From positions 29,508,969-29,572,968 of the forward strand of contig CM043942.1 in NCBI GenBank assembly GCA_014529385.2: a DNA stretch of 64,000 nt. Direction: 5' to 3'. Positions 10,620 through 20,073 of this stretch are shown piece by piece. How positions within the stretch are numbered: position 1 is the stretch's first letter; each line of letters begins with the position of its first letter. Made by a program: the position numbers and the translations under genes. The notes beneath the pieces were generated by a model. That model was not told the DNA's origin, did no database searches, and was given only the letters and a program-made list of their open reading frames with translations. This stretch comes from Adiantum capillus-veneris. Lineage: Eukaryota; Streptophyta; Polypodiopsida; Polypodiales; Pteridaceae.

Positions 10620-11795
10620 GGATCCTGTAACTCCAATTTCAGAAGTTAGCGTCTTTTTAGTACTGAAAGCCGAAATGAAGCTTTTAACTATCCAAATGAC
10701 TTGAAAATTGAAACGTGAGCTATTCAGAGCCTAAGGATGCAAGGTAGGTGAAAAAATATGCAAAATGGGCTCAAAATCATGCTGGAGACATCATACGCGT
10801 ATGATGTCTTTTGTGTCAAAATGACTTCATATTGGTTGTGCTTGTAGCTGATAGTGTATACATGAGTATCATATGCTTGGATTTGAGTTTGGATCCCATT
10901 TGGTCAAGTTTTGGCCAGTTTAGTCCAGTTCCGGCTCTCGGCAAAATTTTGAAAGGGATTTGGATTTTATGATCCAAATTGGATAAAACTTGGTGGTTCA
11001 CCTTCAAATGGCATGTAGATCACTTATGTTTGGTGGTTGAAGCCCTGAGGTGCCAAAATCACATAGTGAGACATCATACGCGTATGATGTCTTTAGTGTA
11101 TTTTTGGACCAAATTTCTCTATAAGGTTGGATTTGGCTTTAGATAGGCTTATTCAGTGGATTTATGAATTTTGGATAGATTTTGGGCTAAAAATGGCTCT
11201 GGAGACATCATACGCGTATGATGTCTTTTTCATCAATTTTGCATGGGATTGGTTCTGTGGACTCCCCATGTACTAGTGAAGGACTATATCTACTTAAATC
11301 TTGGTTTGGACTTGAGTATGTTGGATTTGGGCCAAAAATAGGCTTTAGGTGAAGGATTTTTCTTCAATTGGGCTAATGGGGTGATCCTCTTGACCAAATG
11401 GTTCCAAATTTCATATGTAGCATGTATTAGATATATACAATGGATGTATGATGACAAATGAGCAGTTTTGGCTTTGTAAGTGCAAATAGACATCATACAT
11501 GTATGATGTCTTTTGTGTCAAAATGGTGCTTTTTGGTTCCAGATAGCTTGTAGATGTGTTAATCAACAATCCTACAAAGTTTCAATGAGTTTGGAGTTAT
11601 TTTGACAAAATTAGGACCAAAAATCAATTTTATGGCCTACTTTGCATCTTTTTGGTTTTCCTTGGGTTTTCTAACTCCACTTCTCATGATACTTGGTTCA
11701 TAGGATGTGATTAACATGTGGAATGAGGCTATGCACTCAAATGTTGAAATGGATGTGAAATTCATGCTGTGAGACATCATACGCGTATGATGTCT
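10620..11795 (-). repeat. Leader-like region with five palindromes, upstream of the accessory ORF
   Basis: Five copies of a 22-bp perfect palindrome (half-site GACATCATACG followed by its reverse complement) lie at 10787-10808, 11070-11091, 11204-11225, 11489-11510 and 11773-11794. Spacings are 283, 134, 285 and 284 bp. The fourth copy has ATGT instead of GCGT in the core and is still perfectly palindromic. The first copy is 168 bp upstream of the ATG at 10619. The array parallels the one upstream of gag (23217-23936), and the flanking sequence is recognisably related. Confidence 0.9.
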
Positions 11796-13392
11796 TTTCT
11801 TGAAATGTTGGTCTTTTTGTGCAAAGAATGCTTTGTGCTAGTGCCCTAAGCCCTGCTAACTAGTTTTCAACTTAAAAAGTCATCAGTTTAGCTAAAAAGC
11901 CCCCTTATAGGCATTTAAGTCTTCGAAGTCGTCTCTTTGCCGTGGGGTTGAATTTCTTCAACTTTTCTTCTCGAGAGTTGCATTCCAGCTCATTGGATAT
12001 GTTGTGAAGCCACCTATTTGGTTGAACTTGACTTTGGCTCCCTGTTCTCCATCTTTCTCCATTTGGTTGCCCGAAAGCGTCTTTTTCACCATCGGTAAGT
12101 GAATCAGCTTTCTTTTGGTTTTTGCTTGCAAACATAAGTCATCCATGTATATTTGAAGCTGCTTGTGAAGTTTCATGTCATTTGGTCGTCAATTTTAGCC
12201 GTTATGCCAAAATGACGCTTTGTGTGTCCGCAGCCGATCGGTTGTTCCGACCTACTTTTGGTGATCCAAACCCGGAGATACTCCATGGTTGCATTGCCCT
12301 CAATGTTGTTAAGCTTCCTGAGAAGTTTTGTGTCGTTTCGACAACTTTTTCCTGTTTGCCTCTTGCAGGCTCTGTTGACCTAGGGTTTTTCAAGTCGTTC
12401 TTTCTCGAGCTTTGAGTGTTAGAAACCCATCTTCTATGCTAGGGTAACCCACCTCTAAGTTCTTGCAAGGTTTGGTTAGGCGGTTGTGCCCCTACCTAGC
12501 GTTCTTTCCCATTCCCCGTCTGCTCTTGTTTCTTGGTTTTGGTCAGTTTTTGCGACAAAAGTTAACGATAAGCATCAAAAGCTTATGGCAACGAGTCTAC
12601 CTCTCATGTTTGGTGTCCTCTGAGCTCTCGTAGCAGTCGTAGAAGGCGGTAGAAGTTCGGATGCTCCTGTGTGCTCTTTGCTCTCTCCAAGAAGGTAATA
12701 GTGGAAATGAGCTTGAAAGTGAAGTGAAAAATACTTAACTTCGGACTTCCCGGATCACTTGTTACCAAATTTGACATGTGCTCCTATCTCGTCGTGAAAT
12801 GCACTTTAGGATTTGAAATTTCTCAATTTGGACTCCGTTTGACCTGTTTCTGAGAAATCTGTCCACTTTGCCAAAATTCTGTCATTTCGGGCTTTTCGCA
12901 ACTTTTTCAGAATTGTACCCAATTTTTACCATGGGTTGCCCTTGTCATTAGGACCATCACCGTCTATTCTTTTCTTTTTTCTGATCTCGTTTCACCTGCT
13001 TTTTTATTTTTCTTTTACTTTTATTAAGAAAATCATAAAAAATAAAGGAAAATAGCAAATTGAAGCCAAAAATTTCCAAACATACACGATAAATAGCTGG
13101 TAACCCTGTGTATATGAATATACATTAATTTGTGATTTCTGGACTTGGATTACCACTTTTTAGCTCCAAAAACACTCTTATTTAGTGATATTTACACGTC
13201 TAGACACCCAAATTCATCATTTGATCTCTTCTTGTTGCAAAACAAGGTATATAAGGGCATAAATATTATCAATATCCGCAATTAAACATAAAAATTGCAA
13301 AATCATGTAAGACACTGTCCTTGTAATATAATTTTTGTTTTTCTTTGTTTTTATCGCTTGTAGCTGCTTTGTAGCTCCTGTATACCTGTATA
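11796..13392. other. Non-coding interior of the gypsy element
   Basis: No conserved coding frame is visible on either strand. It separates the end of the pol-derived ORFs from the second palindrome array. I see nothing else that I can support. Confidence 0.6.
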
Positions 13393-13407
13393 CCCCCCCC
13401 CCTCCTA
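13393..13407 (-). promoter_or_regulatory. Internal polypurine tract
   Basis: The minus strand reads CTAGGAGGGGGGGGGGTATA, close in form to the tract at the 3' LTR. It lies just after the stop of the last pol-derived ORF (13428). It could act as a central polypurine tract. It could also mark where the 3' end lay before the accessory ORF and its leader were added. Confidence 0.5.
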
Positions 13408-13427
13408 GTCTGAGTCCTCCCGGACGA

Positions 13428-14300
13428 CTATGAAGTGTCTGTGGGCGAAGCAATGTAGTTGTTTTGGTCATAAGTTCCCAATGCAATTGCAGAGCGATGA
13501 TACAACAGTCTTTCCAATAAAGCTGCTCTTTGTTTGATTGAAGGATTGGTGGTCGGGTTTTGGGTTGGTTTTGGCACTTTGGTAGTAGAATCAGTAGATG
13601 GATTCTTCTTTACTTTGTTGTTCTTTTTTACAATCCAAATCTGCTTCCGCTTCACTTGTGCTTGCCACAAACTCTTTGCGACCCAAACCTGCTTTGTTCT
13701 TTGTGTTGATTTCCTCGACTTGAAATACCTAGGCGTTTCCGTTGATTGTACTGAAGGGAGTTCCTGTTTACAAATCTTTGGGATCCAAATTTGCTTGCTA
13801 TAGCTTTGTGCCGTCATGAACTTCTTTGGAATCCAGATCTGTTTCACTGTCCTTGATTGTCTGGAATCACTCTGTTGTCTTGTATTGAAGACTCTGTTTT
13901 CCACCTTTGTGTTCTCTGGCACAACCTTTTTTGGTCTCCATACCAATTTTGACTCCGTTTTTTCCAAAGTTTGAGCTGTTATATTATTGCTTGTCTTCCT
14001 TATCCACTGTTGAGAGTTCCTCGTCGAAGAGCAATCCAGTTGTATAGAAACTTTTGGTTGCCATTGCTTCTTCTTTTTCTTTGGTTGTTGTTTACCTTTG
14101 TTCTTGGATTCTTCTTTTGGAGTTGTCTCTGATCCTTTGGTGAACTTAACTGATTGACTTTCACCTTCGTATTTGATAAGCACTGATTTAGAACTCCAAT
14201 CAATCATTGCATTGTATTGCTTCTGCCATGGTTGTCCTAGCAATAATGGATGTTGTGTAGCTTGGTCTTCAACCAGGTAAAACATATGAGGATACAGATA
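13428..14300 (-). CDS. Post-integrase ORF, second part: protease C-terminal motif plus QIWIPK repeats
   Basis: This frame continues in register from the ORF at 14301-14912 across a single TAG (14301-14303). It opens with YLVEDQATQHPLLLGQPW, which fits the hydrophobic LLG-x-PW stretch that closes a retropepsin fold. The rest is basic and low in complexity, with five spaced copies of a KQ[IV]W[IV]xK-like motif (LVWRPKK, QIWIPKK, QIWIPKI, QVWVAKS, QIWIVKK). It ends about 20 bp before the internal polypurine tract. Either the TAG is a recent nonsense change or it is read through. Confidence 0.6.
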   Translation of the reverse strand, partial: YLYPHMFYLVEDQATQHPLLLGQPWQKQYNAMIDWSSKSVLIKYEGESQSVKFTKGSETTPKEESKNKGKQQPKKKKKQWQPKVSIQLDCSSTRNSQQWIRKTSNNITAQTLEKTESKLVWRPKKVVPENTKVENRVFNTRQQSDSRQSRTVKQIWIPKKFMTAQSYSKQIWIPKICKQELPSVQSTETPRYFKSRKSTQRTKQVWVAKSLWQAQVKRKQIWIVKKNNKVKKNPSTDSTTKVPKPTQNPTTNPSIKQRAALLERLLYHRSAIALGTYDQNNYIASPTDTS

Positions 14301-14912
14301 CTAGTTAATCTGTATATGTAAAACTGTGCATCCGACAGTTTTGATTGAATTCTCAGAGTAACTCTTTAACTCTTGCTTGGCAGTTTGTAGTTTAGTGTCA
14401 TTTGTCAATTGTCTATACAAATTGAGTGAAAGTAGGTTAGTTTGAGCTCCTGAATCCAATAGTGCTCTGGCTTTGATTTGGTTGGTTCCTACCTTGCATT
14501 CAATGATGGGTTCTTCTTTGTCATTATCCATTTTTGTTATACTGACTGCATTTATTCGTATTGCTCCTTCATTGCGCTGTTTCTGACGTAGTAGTTTTCT
14601 TTTCTCCATTCTTTCCTTCGCCTCGGCTTGCGCTTCCTCCAAAATCATTTTCTTTTTCTGGACACGCAGCTTTTCTTGATGTATTTTGAGAAACATGTCT
14701 TGGGTTAGCGGCAAAAGATACTTTTTCACTCTGCATCCACTAATCCAATTGGGCATTTCTTCTCCATCTAATGTAGCAAGCTTGACGGCTCCACTTGGTG
14801 ATAGATCTTTAATCACCAGAGGTCCCATCCCTCGCTTTTTAAGCTTCTTAGCATGCTGTTTCAGAGTGTAAACTAGGACATAGTCCCCAACCTTAAACTC
14901 TTTAGTCCGCAC
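14301..14912 (-). CDS. Integrase C-terminal domain fused to a second retropepsin-like domain
   Basis: Residues 1-65 (FKVGDYVLVYTLKQ, then RGMGPLVIKDLSPSGAVKL) look like the SH3-like GPY/F end of a gypsy integrase. The preceding pol frame (14920-20067) breaks only a few codons before this homology starts, at a run of T/A around 14920-14935. A small frameshift therefore separates them. Residues 70-125 are a basic linker. Residues about 150-170 hold ALLDSGAQTNLLSLNLY, with the D-S-G triad of an aspartic protease; its flap-side C-terminal motif follows the TAG at 14301. The main protease is in pol at residue about 291, so this is a second one. Confidence 0.65.
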   Translation of the reverse strand: MRTKEFKVGDYVLVYTLKQHAKKLKKRGMGPLVIKDLSPSGAVKLATLDGEEMPNWISGCRVKKYLLPLTQDMFLKIHQEKLRVQKKKMILEEAQAEAKERMEKRKLLRQKQRNEGAIRINAVSITKMDNDKEEPIIECKVGTNQIKARALLDSGAQTNLLSLNLYRQLTNDTKLQTAKQELKSYSENSIKTVGCTVLHIQIN

Positions 14913-14919
14913 ATGCTTA

Positions 14920-17900
14920 TCAAAAAATTCTTTGTCGCCTTTTTTGAGCGTAGATAGAAGCTACTGCTTTTAGGCGAAGCTCGTCTAGCTTTTCCAGGTC
15001 ATCTATTCTATCAGAAAGCTCGTGCCCTGTCCACTCTAGATCCTTAGCCACCCTTAAGGTTGAAATCAAGAATTCTATTGGTAAGATAGCATTTAGCCCA
15101 AAAACCATGTTATATGGGGTCGTTCCTATTGATGTTTTATATGCTACCCTATATGCCCATAATGTTGAATGCAACTTCTGGTCCCAGTCAGTTCTCGACT
15201 CAGATACAATCTTCGTGAGGACCGTGCATATGGTTTTGTTTGTTGCTTCAGCTTGTCCGTTTGCTTGTGGATGATACGGGGCTGATTTCCTATGGATTAC
15301 CATGAATTCATCTAGAAGGATCTCTATCACTTCATTTATAAAATGTGTGCCTCGATCACTCACAATTTCTATTGGCAATCCATATCGTACAAAGACGTAT
15401 TCATATAGAAATTGTGCCGTGGTCCTGGCATCTGCTTTTTGAGTTGCCTTTGCTTCGACCCACTTTGTTAGATAGTCTGTAGCCACAATGATGTATTGTG
15501 CATGAGTCTTATATGCAGGAGGTGAAATGGGTCCGACATAATCAATCCCCCATTTTGCAAAAGCTCTTGCCCCCATCATTGGTCTAAGCGGCATATCATC
15601 TCTTTTAAGTGGTACTTTGGTCCGCTGACAGTCATCACACCGTTTAACGTATTCCTCAGCGTCCATATGTAATGTTGGCCACCATATTCCTGCGGCTAAG
15701 ACAAGTTTTGTTGTCTTATCACCTGAGAAATGGCCTCCACCTACTCCTCCATGAGCTTGCTCTAGTATTATCACATACTCAGACTCTGATGCGCAAATCC
15801 TAAGCTGGTTGTCTTTACCTCTCTTATAGAGTTGATCTCCTATTAAAGCGTAATCTCTAGCTTCTGTCTCTACAGATTTCTGACGAGCTTTTGACGTTCC
15901 TTCTGGGAAAGTTCTATTTGTGAGATATTCAACAATATACTGACTCCATTCTGGAGCGATCATTATCTGATATAATGTCGAATACTCTGCTGGCGGTTTT
16001 GATGAACATACAATACATACAGTGACATATTCATGTATTCTTTCTTTCATTCCTGGCCAATAGACTCCCAATTGTAACAAATTCCTATATGTGTTCCTTC
16101 TTGAACAATGAAATGCACATTCCTGAACATGTGCTTCGCGCAGATATATATTATATTCCTCAGGATTGATGCATAGTCGTAAAACATGATCATTTCCCAA
16201 TTGATACAACCTTCCTGCAACCAATTGAAGATTCTTGGATTGCTGAATAGAAATATTTTTCTGGTTGTATTCTCTTCTATCGAACTCTCCTCCATAGGTT
16301 AATAGGTTAACGACATTTTGAGACCACTTCGGTATCATTTCTATGTTGAACAAGTACGCGTCTGGCATGTCGTCATCTACTCCTATAGGGTCTTCTCCAT
16401 TCGTCAATCGCGAAAGATGATCAGCTCTAAGATGTGTTTTTCCTTTCTTTACTACTACCGTGAAGTCGAATTCCAATAAGATAATGAACCATCTCACTAT
16501 TCTCCCGGTATTGCATGGTTTATTCACTAGGTAGAGCAAGGCTTGGTGATCCGTAAAAAACACAAACTTGTTGGCTAGAAGATAATGCCGAAATTTCTTC
16601 ACAACATATATCATTCCTAATCCTTCTCGATCTGTTGTGGTGTAATTCTTCTCTGCATTGTTGAGCTGTCGACTGGCGTAACAGATAGGAAAATCCATGT
16701 TTCCTTCTTCTGGCTGAGCCAGAATGCATCCTATTGCATATGCCGAAGCATCTATATGCACATGGAATATCTTCTCCCAATCTGGTGATTTCAAGACTGG
16801 AGCAGTAATGAGTGCCTCTTTCAATTTCTTGAACGATTCCTCACACTCCTCTGTCCATTCAAAGTTCACTATTAGCCTGTAAAGTGGTTGGCCTATTATA
16901 GCGCCTATTATAGCGTACATGTAAATGAATCGTCTATAATATCCGCAATGTCCCATAAAGCTCTGTACTTGTTTCGCATTGGTTGGTCTAGGCATATCCA
17001 CTATAACTTTTATCTTCTCTAAATCCGTGGATATTCCGTTTTGTGAGACAATATGTCCCAGAATTCTGCCCTGTCGGACCATAAACACACATTTCTCAGG
17101 ATTGAGACAAATGCGATATGTCCTACATTTCTCAAATACTTTTCTTAGGTGTTCTAGATGCTCATCTCTCAGAAGAGAATGTACACATAAGTCATCCATG
17201 TATATTTCTAGAAACAACCTTAAGTATTCTTTGAAAGCATGCGTCATCAGCCTCTGGAAGGTTGCGGGAGCATTGGTTAGACCAAAAGGCATAACCCGAT
17301 AAGCATAAATTCCCCACTCCGTTGCAAAAGCTGTTTTATGTTGATCTTCCAGTGCTATGGCTAGCTGGTTATATCCTGAAAAACCATCAAGAAAAGAGTA
17401 TGTTGTTTTCCCTGATACACGCTCTAGAACATGATCAGTTATCGGCAGGGGATAATTGTCCCTGATTGTTGCAGCATTCACTTTCTTTAAGTTGACACAC
17501 ACTCGGAGTTTTCCGTTCTTCTTGGGTACTACCACAATCGGAGATACCCAATCGGTGTGTTCAATCTCGTATATGAATTCAGCTTCCATTAGCTTATCTA
17601 TCTCTTCTTTGATTCGCTTAGCAAATGTATCATTATATGTGTATGGTCTCTGTCTGCTAGGCTTTGCGTCTTGTTTCAGTGGGATTGTGTGTTGGCATAT
17701 CGATGGGTCAACTCCCTTTAAGTCCTTATAAGACCATGCAAACACATCCCTATACTCTCTGAGAAGACTCAAAAGTCTCTCTTCCTCGCCTGGAGACAAA
17801 TCTGTGGCTATGTACACCGGTCTAGGTGTCTCACCTGGAGCTGCTAAATCAACTTTTTTTGCATCCTCCGGTCCGTCATAAGATTCGTTCTCCCTTCTCT

Positions 17901-20067
17901 CTCGAATAGGTTGGGTTAATACCACCTTCCTATCCTCTATTGTGAATTTCCTATAGTGAGAGGGAACATCCATGTTTTCCTTGATTTTGGCGTTTTCGTC
18001 CTCTCCACTCTCAAATTCTGTCGTCCAAACTTCTTTCAGAGTTTTCTTGAGCTCTCTGTACTTGTTTCTACGTTCTAACTTGGACTCCGTGTGTTCTCTG
18101 TTGCGCTTGTTCTTTTCTGATTTTTCTGTTTCAGTTTTCGTTCCATTCCTTTGAACTTGATTTCTTGAGCTTCTTTTGTCTTTTCGTAAGCTCTTTTGAT
18201 CATTGCCTCTCATTCTTCCAGAAATCTTTTCCTTAACACAATCTTCTGCCTTTACTAGCATTAGGAATTGATTTTTACCCCTTATTCTAAGCATCGGATT
18301 GGTTCTAACCCCCTTTGTTTTTCTCTTTGCTCTATAGCGTTTCTGGCGTTGTTTAGTTTGGTTCGGAAAATCATAAAATCGGACATCCGTTATAGTTTCT
18401 TCGTTTCCGCTTGAATTGTCCGTTGCCTCGTTGTCTGCTTCATTTCTCCACTCAGGATGATCGGGAATGTCATGAAACACCTCCTCTTCATCTTCCTTTT
18501 CCAGTGTATCGTTCTTTTCAGTTTCTTTTTCGAGTACAATTGTCAACATGAAGTACGGAACCACGTCGTACCCGTCCTTGTCGCAAAATTTCGTTGTGGG
18601 ACCATCCGGAATTGCACAAACATCTAGGGTTGCTAGAATGTGTGTCCATTCTAATGGTTCAAGTGTGTCCTCTGGAAAGGGTTCTCCTATATAAGTTTCG
18701 TCTTCGATGGCCCTTTCTAAAACATATTCTTCTCTCCTCAGACTTCCACATTTCGAGGCTCCACACATCCATAACTCCTTGGGCTTACCTAACCAAGCTG
18801 GAAATTTGGATCCCTCCAAAGTAGCTGAATCAAACTCCTCTACCGGTGTTCGGTTCACATCTTTGTAGCTATGGTCTTTCAGGTTCACACGTGTAGTGGT
18901 TTCCATATTTCTCAGGTATATGTGATCGTAGCCCCAATCTTGGACCATTTTCAACTGTCTCATGAATGGTCTTCCCAATATGATATCATAGTTATTCTCC
19001 TTGCCAAAATCGACAATAGCAAAAGTATGTTCGTATTCAATGCCGCAAGAAGTCACTACGACCTTCTCTAATAACCCCATAGGTTTCTCCATGTGTCCAT
19101 CTACTAATTGGAGTTTCAACCTAGTCTTCCTTATTGCTGGTTTCCCCCATTTTTTCCAGATTTCTTTTGTAGCAATGGCTACCCCAGCTCCGCTGTCTAG
19201 TATTGCCATCGTGTTCACTCCTTGGAATTCAACTGGTAAGGTTGTATTCCCCTCTTCACCTTCGCAATACTCTCCGACCTTGTTTAAGGGTACAGGCTTA
19301 GCGTTCTTTTGTGGTTTACTCAGCTCTTGTATACCCTCTTGCAGTCTCGATGTTGGGTCTTTTATCCCAAATTTCTCCAAGCATTTTCCTACAGTGGTCC
19401 ACATATGTGGTCTTAGCCTCAAAAGCTCAGCTAGAGTGATAGTGCATGTCACTGGTGTTGACAAGATCTCTATCAATCCTTGCGAGTCCATGACTTTTTC
19501 TGATGAGATTCTTCGTGAGGGAAGTGCTCTAGTCTCGGATTTTGCTTCATACTCTCCTAAGTATGAAGGTAAGGTATTCAGTGAATGAGGTTTGCTCTCC
19601 ATTGTTCTAACAGAGCCCCCATCTCCCCAGTAAGATTGCAGATCCAAGTCCACTTGAGATCCTGCCTCAAATTCCACTATGGGAGGATTCCTGATGTCCT
19701 TTTCCCAATTTGTCTGATTAGCTTGGCAACTTAGCTCGTTTGCAAAGTTTGCCTCTCTCACTTGTTTCCAAAATTCATTGTAATCCTCATCTCTTCCGTA
19801 AGACCTCTGTATGACTGGATGAAAACTCTCTATCTCCTGATCGGTTGTGTTCAATACTATGCGGTCATCCTTGTGTGTATTTTCAGGCTTTTGTGCACTG
19901 GGAGTCTTTTCAGCTACCCGTGAAACGATAGTCTCTTGCTGAATTGGGTTTTCTGTTCCACAATTCATTGTTTCTTTTGGTGGTTCTAATAAGGCTTGTG
20001 CAGTCTCGATCATTCTCTGGCACATTTCAAGTCTCTGCTTTTCCAATTCCGCGTTTGGGTATGTCAT
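14920..20067 (-). CDS. pol: Gypsy pol polyprotein: protease, reverse transcriptase, RNase H, integrase
   Basis: This frame has 1715 codons. The aspartic protease has AILDSGAGVAIAT at residue about 290 and ILGRPF at about 363. A long charged spacer covers 400-740. The reverse transcriptase covers about 815-1050, with LRVCVNLKKVNAAT, FGLTNAPATFQRLM and the catalytic YMDD at about 956. RNase H covers about 1100-1220 (HIDASAYAIG, TDHQALLYL, RADHLSR). Integrase has catalytic D about 1508 (WGIDYVGP), D about 1570 (IVSDRGTHF) and E about 1607 (NGQAEATNK). The linker and the HHCC zinc-binding region occur twice (about 1243-1358 and 1371-1484). There is no chromodomain; the last codons run into a frameshift before the integrase tail. 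The stop of the preceding ORF (TAG, 20074-20076) is in the same frame, so pol may be expressed by readthrough. Confidence 0.93.
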   Translation of the reverse strand: MTYPNAELEKQRLEMCQRMIETAQALLEPPKETMNCGTENPIQQETIVSRVAEKTPSAQKPENTHKDDRIVLNTTDQEIESFHPVIQRSYGRDEDYNEFWKQVREANFANELSCQANQTNWEKDIRNPPIVEFEAGSQVDLDLQSYWGDGGSVRTMESKPHSLNTLPSYLGEYEAKSETRALPSRRISSEKVMDSQGLIEILSTPVTCTITLAELLRLRPHMWTTVGKCLEKFGIKDPTSRLQEGIQELSKPQKNAKPVPLNKVGEYCEGEEGNTTLPVEFQGVNTMAILDSGAGVAIATKEIWKKWGKPAIRKTRLKLQLVDGHMEKPMGLLEKVVVTSCGIEYEHTFAIVDFGKENNYDIILGRPFMRQLKMVQDWGYDHIYLRNMETTTRVNLKDHSYKDVNRTPVEEFDSATLEGSKFPAWLGKPKELWMCGASKCGSLRREEYVLERAIEDETYIGEPFPEDTLEPLEWTHILATLDVCAIPDGPTTKFCDKDGYDVVPYFMLTIVLEKETEKNDTLEKEDEEEVFHDIPDHPEWRNEADNEATDNSSGNEETITDVRFYDFPNQTKQRQKRYRAKRKTKGVRTNPMLRIRGKNQFLMLVKAEDCVKEKISGRMRGNDQKSLRKDKRSSRNQVQRNGTKTETEKSEKNKRNREHTESKLERRNKYRELKKTLKEVWTTEFESGEDENAKIKENMDVPSHYRKFTIEDRKVVLTQPIRERRENESYDGPEDAKKVDLAAPGETPRPVYIATDLSPGEEERLLSLLREYRDVFAWSYKDLKGVDPSICQHTIPLKQDAKPSRQRPYTYNDTFAKRIKEEIDKLMEAEFIYEIEHTDWVSPIVVVPKKNGKLRVCVNLKKVNAATIRDNYPLPITDHVLERVSGKTTYSFLDGFSGYNQLAIALEDQHKTAFATEWGIYAYRVMPFGLTNAPATFQRLMTHAFKEYLRLFLEIYMDDLCVHSLLRDEHLEHLRKVFEKCRTYRICLNPEKCVFMVRQGRILGHIVSQNGISTDLEKIKVIVDMPRPTNAKQVQSFMGHCGYYRRFIYMYAIIGAIIGQPLYRLIVNFEWTEECEESFKKLKEALITAPVLKSPDWEKIFHVHIDASAYAIGCILAQPEEGNMDFPICYASRQLNNAEKNYTTTDREGLGMIYVVKKFRHYLLANKFVFFTDHQALLYLVNKPCNTGRIVRWFIILLEFDFTVVVKKGKTHLRADHLSRLTNGEDPIGVDDDMPDAYLFNIEMIPKWSQNVVNLLTYGGEFDRREYNQKNISIQQSKNLQLVAGRLYQLGNDHVLRLCINPEEYNIYLREAHVQECAFHCSRRNTYRNLLQLGVYWPGMKERIHEYVTVCIVCSSKPPAEYSTLYQIMIAPEWSQYIVEYLTNRTFPEGTSKARQKSVETEARDYALIGDQLYKRGKDNQLRICASESEYVIILEQAHGGVGGGHFSGDKTTKLVLAAGIWWPTLHMDAEEYVKRCDDCQRTKVPLKRDDMPLRPMMGARAFAKWGIDYVGPISPPAYKTHAQYIIVATDYLTKWVEAKATQKADARTTAQFLYEYVFVRYGLPIEIVSDRGTHFINEVIEILLDEFMVIHRKSAPYHPQANGQAEATNKTICTVLTKIVSESRTDWDQKLHSTLWAYRVAYKTSIGTTPYNMVFGLNAILPIEFLISTLRVAKDLEWTGHELSDRIDDLEKLDELRLKAVASIYAQKRRQRIF

Positions 20068-20073
20068 CCACCT

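Noticed and set aside
10787-11794. Regularly spaced palindromes considered as a CRISPR array
   Set aside because: The spacers are 100-260 bp, related to each other, and lie inside a eukaryotic retrotransposon.
12122-12415. 97-codon plus-strand frame in the gypsy interior
   Set aside because: No motif, no conservation visible, and it is antisense to a non-coding part of the element.
19001-19588. 195-codon plus-strand frame inside pol
   Set aside because: It lies opposite the protease region of pol, which carries clear motifs on the minus strand; the plus-strand translation has none.
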